NCBI GenBank assembly: GCA_031370485.1
Contig: JANMQK010000149.1
Location: 1 to 10,477 of the forward strand
Reading direction: 5' to 3'
Origin: JANMQK01 sp031370485
Lineage (GTDB): Bacteria > Acidobacteriota > Polarisedimenticolia > Gp22-AA2
DNA length: 10,477 nucleotides
Position 1 is the first letter of the stretch; each line of letters starts with the position of its first letter. Of the stretch, positions 6,630 through 10,477 are shown one piece after another. The notes beneath the pieces are model-generated. The model saw only the letters and a list, made by a program, of their open reading frames with translations. It was not told where the DNA came from and made no database searches. The position numbers and the translations under genes were made by a program.

Positions 6630-6689
6630 GCCCAACGCCCGGCTTCAGCGGCGGCGTGAAGCGCCGTCCGCTGCAAGCCATTGTTTGAC
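6630..6689 (-). repeat. Integron attC site (60 bp)
   Basis: On the minus strand it reads from core box GTCAAAC (6689-6683) to GTTGGGC (6636-6630), a perfect GTTRRRY end. Between them the arms GGCTTGCAGCGGACGGCG and GGCTTCAGCGGCGGCG (the latter as reverse complement) pair fully, apart from an extra G and an extra A in the first arm. These are the extrahelical bases that set attC polarity. It ends the cassette of the hydrolase gene at 6645-7487, whose last codons run through the site. Confidence 0.88.
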
Positions 6690-7487
6690 AGCGCTTACCC
6701 GCGATCCGGGCTCGGTCATGGACGCCAACAGCCAGCGACGAAGGATCGCATGGGCCTCGCTGCTTGGATCGAGGTATTCCATGTGTCCGGTACCCGGCAA
6801 TTCGATGAGCTCAACGGTGTCACCTGCTGCCTCGGCCGCCCGTGCGTAGCGGCGCGAGAGCTCGATGGGAACCGCATCATCGGCGGTGCCATGAAGAATG
6901 AACTGTCTGACGCCCAACGGGAGCATCTCTATCGGTGAGGCTGCCCGAAGTCGGTCCGGATACTGACTCGGGGTTCCACCGAGCAGTTCTACCACGACTT
7001 CACCCCCAACCTTTCGGACGTAGGCCTCGGTGAGGTCAGCAATAGGCGCCAACCCGACGGCAGCCCGCACACGAACCCGTGGCGATGGGGTGTTTCGAGA
7101 GTAACTGCGCCCAGCGGCCCACAATGCGAGATGGCCACCGGCAGAGTGACCGACCACAATGACTCGGTCAAGATCGACGTCAACGCCTCCGATGCAAAGC
7201 TCCGCGAGGTGGTCGATGCCAGCGGCGACATCGTCCATTGTTGCCGGCCACGCAGCCTGGGGCGCACCCAGCCGACGGTATTCCATGTTCCAGACGGCGA
7301 GACCGTGGGCTACCAAGTCGTTAGCGATGCCGGCCATCTGATCGCGGCCATAAGGCATCCGCCAAAACCCGCCGTGCAGCAGACAAACAACGGGCGGCCG
7401 TGGCGTTGTGGGAAGATGCAGGTCCGCTTGCTGATCGACGGACGCTCCATATTGGATTGCCTGCATCGTTGAACACTGTTCCGTCAC
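6645..7487 (-). CDS. Alpha/beta hydrolase, BD-FAE / kynurenine-formamidase-like
   Basis: Encodes 280 aa. The oxyanion-hole motif HGGFW is at residues 38-42. The nucleophile elbow GHSAG is at 113-117 (Ser115). A GTADDAVP stretch gives the acid (Asp203 or Asp204), and GTGHMEYLDP gives the catalytic His235. The HGGFW form and YRRLG...WPAT pattern are those of the BD-FAE / kynurenine formamidase-like esterases. It is therefore a serine esterase or amidase; the substrate is not known, and no signal peptide is seen. The start is taken as GTG at 7487, with GGAGG 7 nt upstream, rather than the ATG at 7466, which has no site nearby. The leader from the upstream attC core is only 33 nt. The final residues (KQWLAADGASRRR) are encoded inside the downstream attC. 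Confidence 0.85.
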   Translation of the reverse strand: MTEQCSTMQAIQYGASVDQQADLHLPTTPRPPVVCLLHGGFWRMPYGRDQMAGIANDLVAHGLAVWNMEYRRLGAPQAAWPATMDDVAAGIDHLAELCIGGVDVDLDRVIVVGHSAGGHLALWAAGRSYSRNTPSPRVRVRAAVGLAPIADLTEAYVRKVGGEVVVELLGGTPSQYPDRLRAASPIEMLPLGVRQFILHGTADDAVPIELSRRYARAAEAAGDTVELIELPGTGHMEYLDPSSEAHAILRRWLLASMTEPGSRVSAVKQWLAADGASRRR

Positions 7488-7520
7488 TAACTTTCCTCCA
7501 CGCCTTCCCTGGCCCCGTCT

Positions 7521-7597
7521 GTCGAACGCACGGCTAAGCCGCGCAAACGCCGGAGCGAAGCGGAGGCATGTGCGTCGGCTGGAACCGATTGTTCGGC
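7521..7597 (-). repeat. Integron attC site (77 bp)
   Basis: Minus strand: GCCGAAC (7597-7591) to GTTCGAC (7527-7521). The inner arms CGGTTCCAGCCGACGC and CGGCTAAGCCGCGC (the latter as reverse complement) pair with one mismatch, one G-U and two extra bases (C and A) in the first arm, giving the same polarity as the other sites. The fourth base of the right core is C rather than a purine. It starts 20 nt after the stop of the secreted hydrolase gene. Confidence 0.8.
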
Positions 7598-7617
7598 GGC
7601 TCGTTGGTGCACGTGAC

Positions 7618-8955
7618 CTACCCTCTGGGCGCTTTGAGGTCTGAGCCTCGCGGCCGCTCCGGCAGACCAAACCGCTCGCGCAGCCAGTCGAGCAGGATCC
7701 TCCGGTACGCGGGCACGAAGCCGTCGAGGCTCGGGATCTCGAACATGCTGCCGGTCTTCGCCTCAAACATGAGGTGGTTGGCCGCAGGGACGACAATCAG
7801 GGCATGCTTGCGATGGCCGCCGCGGGTCAACGCCTCCAGCCAGCGGCCGCGGTTCTTCTCGACGGGGATACCGGAATCCTTGGCACCAAACAGCGCGAGG
7901 ATCGGGCAGCGGAGCGCAGCGAGGGCTGGCGCAGGGTCGTAGTGGAAGAAGAGCCGCTGCTGTTCCCACCCACCGTCCTGTGCATCGGGCGGCAGCGGCA
8001 AGTAGGGAAGCCAGGACCGCCCCTTGCTGCGAGCCAGCGCGGCCGCGTACTCGTCCCAGCCCGTGCCGGTCCGGCCGTAGTGGAACGCCAGCTTCGTCAG
8101 GTCCAAGGCTTCCCGGACTTCCCCCTCGGGGGCGCCGTCGGTCCGCAACTCGGCCTCGATCAGGTCCAACGTCTGCTCCGCCGGTGTGACCCCGGGGCCG
8201 GAGACGCTCACGACCAGCGCCACGTTGCGGGAGCGCGACGCGGCGAGCGGGCCGATCCAGCCCCCTTGGCTGACGCCAAAGAGCCCAATCCGCTTCTTAT
8301 CAATGTCGCGGCGGGACCTGAGGAAGGCGATAGCGGCGAGAGCGTCATCGGCCAAGATTTCGAAGGATGCCTTGCGCCAGTCGCCTTGCGACGCGCCAAC
8401 ACCGCGTTTGTCGAAGGTGAGAATGGCGATCCCGTGGCGGACGAGGAAACGGGCGAAGGGCAAGGTGCCGTTCCGGTCCTGTGGCCCCGACCCGTGTAGC
8501 AGCACGAGCGCGGGGTGGGGACCCTTGCTCGGCGGGATTAGAAGCGTCCCCGCGAGGCGCGTCGTGCCGCTGGCGAAGCCCACGGCCTCAGTGCGGTGGT
8601 CTTCCACGCGCCGGCCGACCCGCGGCGGCTGGCCTTCCGCCTCCCAGACAATGGTCTGTGTGGGTACGGAAGCGTCGGCGGGCTCGAAGCGGACCCGGGC
8701 CGCCACCGGGTCGGGGATAGCGACGCTCCGCCCCGCAGTGAAAGCCCGCGGCCCGGCTGGTGTTAAGGCACGGACCCATCCCTGATCGTCGAAGGCGACG
8801 AGGCGCCCCGGCCCCAGCTCCTCCCAGGCCAGGATCTCCACGAAGTCGCCGGACTCCCACCGGTACGCTCCGGACACGCGGCTGGCTTCGGTAGGGGCTG
8901 GTGATGCCTCAATCACGGCCGACGACAGCAGCGCAACGAGCAGGCTCACAGTCAT
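7618..8955 (-). CDS. Secreted alpha/beta hydrolase (dienelactone-hydrolase/acyl-peptidase-like)
   Basis: Encodes 445 aa. A short signal peptide (about residues 1-20, hydrophobic, then Ala-Ser-Pro-Ala) suggests export. Residues 25-120 form an N-terminal beta-rich domain with no clear family. The catalytic domain starts near residue 125. It has the oxyanion HGSGP (154-158), FDKRGVGAS (181-189), nucleophile elbow GVSQG (227-231, Ser229), acid in FGAKDSGIP (Asp360) and His394 in PAANHLMF. It is related to the peptidase S9/dienelactone-hydrolase-like esterases; the substrate is unknown. The ATG at 8955 is chosen because AGGAGG lies 3-4 nt upstream and a signal peptide begins there; upstream in-frame codons only translate the attC repeat. 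It is the largest cassette seen (about 1.56 kb), with a 120-nt leader after the attC. Confidence 0.85.
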   Translation of the reverse strand: MTVSLLVALLSSAVIEASPAPTEASRVSGAYRWESGDFVEILAWEELGPGRLVAFDDQGWVRALTPAGPRAFTAGRSVAIPDPVAARVRFEPADASVPTQTIVWEAEGQPPRVGRRVEDHRTEAVGFASGTTRLAGTLLIPPSKGPHPALVLLHGSGPQDRNGTLPFARFLVRHGIAILTFDKRGVGASQGDWRKASFEILADDALAAIAFLRSRRDIDKKRIGLFGVSQGGWIGPLAASRSRNVALVVSVSGPGVTPAEQTLDLIEAELRTDGAPEGEVREALDLTKLAFHYGRTGTGWDEYAAALARSKGRSWLPYLPLPPDAQDGGWEQQRLFFHYDPAPALAALRCPILALFGAKDSGIPVEKNRGRWLEALTRGGHRKHALIVVPAANHLMFEAKTGSMFEIPSLDGFVPAYRRILLDWLRERFGLPERPRGSDLKAPRG

Positions 8956-9076
8956 GGACCTCCTCCGCTGGGTTGAAAGGACGCTGTCTGATACGAGCGG
9001 AAGCCACTGCAAGTTCCCCTCTGTTGCAGCCGGCACTTTATGACGTCCATGGGCCGCTCTCCACCGCAAAGTGTCC

Positions 9077-9172
9077 GATGAACGCTCCGCATCAGGCGCG
9101 GCGGGCGCACGCGCAGCGCGACCCCACGCAACTCGCGACCCGCCCGCCGTCGCCTGCATGCGGTTGTTCGGC
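9077..9172 (-). repeat. Integron attC site (96 bp)
   Basis: Minus strand: GCCGAAC (9172-9166) to GTTCATC (9083-9077). Arms CCGCATGCAGGCGACGGC and CCGCATCAGGCGCGGC (as reverse complement) pair with two extra bases (G and A) in the first arm. A GC-rich variable centre of about 35 nt is itself partly palindromic. It is closely similar to the site at 9720-9815. It ends the HicA-HicB cassette. Confidence 0.85.
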
Positions 9173-9204
9173 GGACTCGCTGGACTGTCTCGGAGGGCTC
9201 GCCG

Positions 9205-9471
9205 TCAGGCCGCGACCTCGACGCTTGCGTAGAAGTCGACTTGGCGCTTCGTCTTGCCGGGCACGACTGAACGGCGCCGCGGGCGCGGAGGCCGCACACC
9301 GTCCGCCTTCATGCCGCGAAGATGGAGCTGAATGGCCCCCTGAATGCGCCGCAGGGTCGCATCGATCGTCTTGCCCGTGGCCACGCACCCTGGCAGGTCC
9401 GGAACCGAGGCACCCCAGTCACTGTCCGGATCCTTGTTGATGCGGACGAGATACCAAACCTTTCTCTTCAC
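9205..9471 (-). CDS. hicB: HicB-family antitoxin
   Basis: Encodes 88 aa. The partial RNase-H-like HicB fold is visible: strand WYLVRINK, DSDWGASVPDLPGCVATGKT (residues 16-35) and helix IDATLRRIQGAIQLHL. The family binds and blocks the HicA mRNA interferase. The C-terminus is short, and no separate ribbon-helix-helix or HTH DNA-binding domain is obvious; the tail RPRRRSV followed by a final strand replaces it, so self-repression may differ from longer HicBs. The GTG start overlaps the hicA stop by 4 nt (GTGA), so translation is coupled; AAGGGGG lies about 5 nt upstream. The stop is 32 nt from the cassette's attC. Confidence 0.87.
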   Translation of the reverse strand: MKRKVWYLVRINKDPDSDWGASVPDLPGCVATGKTIDATLRRIQGAIQLHLRGMKADGVRPPRPRRRSVVPGKTKRQVDFYASVEVAA

Positions 9472-9662
9472 CTTACCCCCTTCAGTCCCGCCTGCCGCTT
9501 CACGGACGCGAAAGTGCCCTTGGGCATGTCATCGCCCAGGTTACCACTGACCGTCACCCGACCGGGCTTGGTCGAATGCTTGAATTGGCGGTGGCTCCCG
9601 CTCGTCACCACCAGCACCCAGCCATCACGTTCGAGCAGGCGGATCACTTCGCGCACCTTCAC
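9468..9662 (-). CDS. hicA: HicA-family mRNA interferase toxin
   Basis: Encodes 64 aa, the full length of this small dsRBD-like toxin. MKVREVIRLLERDGW is the first helix, and VVTSGSHRQFKHSTKPGRVTVSG carries the catalytic His24 in GSHRQFKH. The end (LKGVR) follows the usual KxAGL helix. HicA cleaves mRNA and halts translation until HicB neutralises it. The start is GTG at 9662, with no good ribosome-binding site; a TGGTAATGT sequence ends 6 nt before it, so the mRNA may be leaderless. It is gene 1 of a two-gene cassette read with the array; the R' core of the upstream attC is 57 nt away. Confidence 0.88.
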   Translation of the reverse strand: MKVREVIRLLERDGWVLVVTSGSHRQFKHSTKPGRVTVSGNLGDDMPKGTFASVKRQAGLKGVR

Positions 9663-9668
9663 CCGGCT

Positions 9669-9677
9669 ACATTACCA
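9669..9677 (-). promoter_or_regulatory. Possible extended -10 promoter of hicA
   Basis: On the minus strand TGG then TAATGT stand just before the hicA GTG, at about the distance that would put the transcription start on the start codon itself. No convincing -35 is visible (GGCGAG or TGGCGA at 17-18 nt). If real, the message would be leaderless, which fits the absence of a ribosome-binding site. Confidence 0.3.
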
Positions 9678-9719
9678 GATGCCCGGACGCTCTCGCCAGC
9701 GTGCAGCGACTACCGTTCC

Positions 9720-9815
9720 GCCGAACGCTCCGCATCAGGCGCGGCGGGCGCACGCCCTGCGCGGTTCATGCCACCCCGCGACCCGCCCGCCGTCGCCTGC
9801 AACCGGTTGTTGGGC
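9720..9815 (-). repeat. Integron attC site (96 bp)
   Basis: Minus strand: GCCCAAC (9815-9809) to GTTCGGC (9726-9720). Arms GGTTGCAGGCGACGGCGGGC and GCATCAGGCGCGGCGGGC (as reverse complement) pair, with the same two extra bases in the first arm as its neighbour at 9077-9172; the last 30 bp of the two sites are almost identical. It ends the cassette with the inverted toxin-antitoxin pair and begins the HicA-HicB cassette. Confidence 0.86.
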
Positions 9816-9835
9816 GGCGCCGTTCTGAGTATATT
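9807..9835 (+). promoter_or_regulatory. Possible promoter of the inverted toxin-antitoxin cassette
   Basis: TATATT (9830-9835) ends 6 nt before the antitoxin ATG (9842). TTGTTG (9807-9812) stands 17 nt upstream of it, inside the attC core region. Only TTG of the -35 consensus matches, so the -35 is weak. No ribosome-binding site is seen before the ATG, so the transcript could be leaderless. A gene facing against the array needs its own promoter, which makes this AT-rich patch in GC-rich sequence more credible. Confidence 0.45.
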
Positions 9836-9841
9836 AACGGC

Positions 9842-10078
9842 ATGACTAAGCCAACCGAAGCGGTACTGGCCGACGCACTGCGACTCGACGCGCAATCACG
9901 GGCCCAACTCGCCGCGGAGCTGCTTGCAAGCCTTGATGGCCCCAGCGACCCGGACTCCGAGTCGGCATGGCAGGCTGAGATCGAACGCCGCGTAGCCGAC
10001 CTGAAAGCCGGTAAGCTGAAGCTGGAGCCTTGGGACCAGGTAAAGCGGCGGATCGAGAAGGGGATACTCGGCCGGTGA
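9842..10078 (+). CDS. Addiction-module antitoxin (TIGR02574-type)
   Basis: Encodes 78 aa, nearly all helical and charged. The N-terminal EAVLADALRLDAQSRAQLAAELLASLDG is the typical helix pair of the short addiction-module proteins paired with RelE/ParE toxins. SAWQAEIERRVADLKAGKLK and WDQVKRRIEKGILG form the C-terminal toxin-binding part. The first gene of a plus-strand pair, it overlaps the toxin start by 4 nt (GTGA). It is oriented against the cassette array, so it cannot be driven by an integron promoter. The protein should neutralise the toxin and probably repress the operon. Confidence 0.87.
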   Translation: MTKPTEAVLADALRLDAQSRAQLAAELLASLDGPSDPDSESAWQAEIERRVADLKAGKLKLEPWDQVKRRIEKGILGR

Positions 10079-10377
10079 GGCGTGGCGCTCGAGTCAGCGA
10101 ACCCGCGTCTGACGAATTCACCGATGCGGTCCGGTGGTACGAAGCGCAACGACCGGGCCTTGGCGCCGAGTTGTTCGATGCCGTCGTCGCGACTATAGAG
10201 GGCATCGAAAGGCAACCCGAAATCGGCGAGGCAGCCTACCCTGACCCGCACACGAAGCGCGTACTGGTCGAGCGATTTCCCTACCAAGTGGTTTACCGCC
10301 TCGAAATGAACGAGATCGTGATCGTAGCAATTGCCCATCTGAAACGCCGCCCCGGGTACTGGCAGCACCGCAGCTGA
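10075..10377 (+). CDS. RelE/ParE-family toxin
   Basis: Encodes 100 aa from the GTG at 10075, which overlaps the antitoxin stop. An upstream ATG at 10030 would overlap the antitoxin by 49 nt and add 15 residues unlike the family. FTDAVRWYEAQRPGLGAELFDAV is the N-terminal helical hairpin, and the following strands read KRVLVERFPYQVVYRL and IVIVAIAHLKRRPGYW, the standard RelE/ParE core and C-terminus. Members are either ribosome-dependent RNases or gyrase poisons; the sequence alone does not settle which. Its stop is 10 nt from the core box of the attC at 10388. Confidence 0.88.
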   Translation: MRRGARVSEPASDEFTDAVRWYEAQRPGLGAELFDAVVATIEGIERQPEIGEAAYPDPHTKRVLVERFPYQVVYRLEMNEIVIVAIAHLKRRPGYWQHRS

Positions 10378-10387
10378 CCTCACGTCC

Positions 10388-10477
10388 GCCCAACGCTCCG
10401 GCTAAGCTGCGGCGCGCGAACGCGAGTACGACTTTGCCCCGAGCCCCCCGCGCGCCGTCAGCTTGAGCCGGTTGTTC
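10388..10477 (-). repeat. Integron attC site, cut by window edge
   Basis: Minus strand: the left core begins beyond 10477 (GAAC is visible), and the right core is GTTGGGC (10394-10388), a perfect GTTRRRY. Arms CGGCTCAAGCTGACGGCGCGC (first 20 bases cited in part) and CGGCTAAGCTGCGGCGCGC (as reverse complement) pair, with two extra bases (C and A) in the first arm, giving the same polarity as the other four sites. It must end a further cassette lying to the right of the window. Confidence 0.82.

Larger units (their letters stand above)
6630..10477 (-). mobile_element. Integron gene-cassette array (at least four cassettes, no integrase in window)
   Basis: Five attC-like sites of identical polarity separate short gene units. 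From the attI-proximal side: about 10388-9726 (inverted RelE/ParE-type pair), 9720-9083 (HicA-HicB), 9077-7527 (secreted hydrolase), 7521-6636 (BD-FAE-like hydrolase), then a possible cupin unit. Cassette genes lie close to the boundaries with short leaders. The array continues past the right edge, because the attC at 10388-10477 must belong to another cassette. Two of the sites are near-identical in their arms, as in sedentary chromosomal integrons. Without intI or attI in view it could be a chromosomal integron or an integrase-less attC cluster. Confidence 0.82.

Noticed and set aside
9008..9030. CTGCAA...TTGCAG hairpin in the hydrolase leader
   Set aside because: Six-base arms, no conserved loop or T-tract; too weak to call a regulatory element.
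6630..10477. Interpretation of the palindromes as REP elements, MITEs or CRISPR repeats
   Set aside because: There is one copy per gene unit, no target-site duplications or spacers are visible, and the core boxes plus same-side extrahelical bases fit attC much better.

Overview
This is a GC-rich bacterial window (GC in the low-to-mid 60s % by eye), probably from a soil or sediment chromosome. Type II lipoproteins, a Kelch/galactose-oxidase-like propeller and family-specific attC sites would fit Acidobacteriota, Gemmatimonadota, Planctomycetota or a related phylum. The window has no rRNA or other phylogenetic marker, so the taxon stays open. Almost every gene lies on the minus strand; only the last toxin-antitoxin pair, at the right end, is on the plus strand.

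Right part (about 6630-10477): an array of integron-type gene cassettes read right to left. Five attC-like sites lie at 10388-10477 (cut by the window edge), 9720-9815, 9077-9172, 7521-7597 and 6630-6689. Each has terminal core boxes of the RYYYAAC...GTTRRRY type, an imperfect palindrome and two unpaired extra bases. These extra bases always sit in the same half, so all five point the same way (minus strand). They separate four complete cassettes: a RelE/ParE-type toxin-antitoxin pair inverted relative to the array, a HicA-HicB pair, a secreted or periplasmic alpha/beta hydrolase, and a BD-FAE/kynurenine-formamidase-like alpha/beta hydrolase. A cupin gene follows the last recognisable attC. 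No integrase gene is in the window; if there is one, it should lie beyond the right edge.

Middle part (about 4678-6167): a cupin gene, a PAP2-superfamily membrane phosphatase, and a two-gene unit of a small SelW/Rdx-family protein and a two-helix membrane peptide. The Rdx gene is the standout. Read from the ATG at 5186, which has a good ribosome-binding site, its redox motif is C-P-T-(TGA), i.e. Cys-x-x-Sec. A perfect 8-bp hairpin with a GUC apical loop starts 17 nt after the TGA, where a bacterial SECIS element should be. Ordinary gene calling would stop at the TGA or start downstream of it and lose the active site.

A degraded stretch (about 3513-4600) holds a zinc-type (MDR) alcohol dehydrogenase remnant that lacks its N-terminal domain and has a 1-bp frameshift. 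Beside it is an isoprenylcysteine-methyltransferase-like remnant whose middle is deleted out of frame.

Left part (10-3390): an intact minus-strand gene run. It comprises an antibiotic-biosynthesis-monooxygenase-like protein, then a likely operon of a TonB-C-like lipoprotein, two small membrane-anchored proteins and a GNAT acetyltransferase, and finally a Kelch-repeat lipoprotein.
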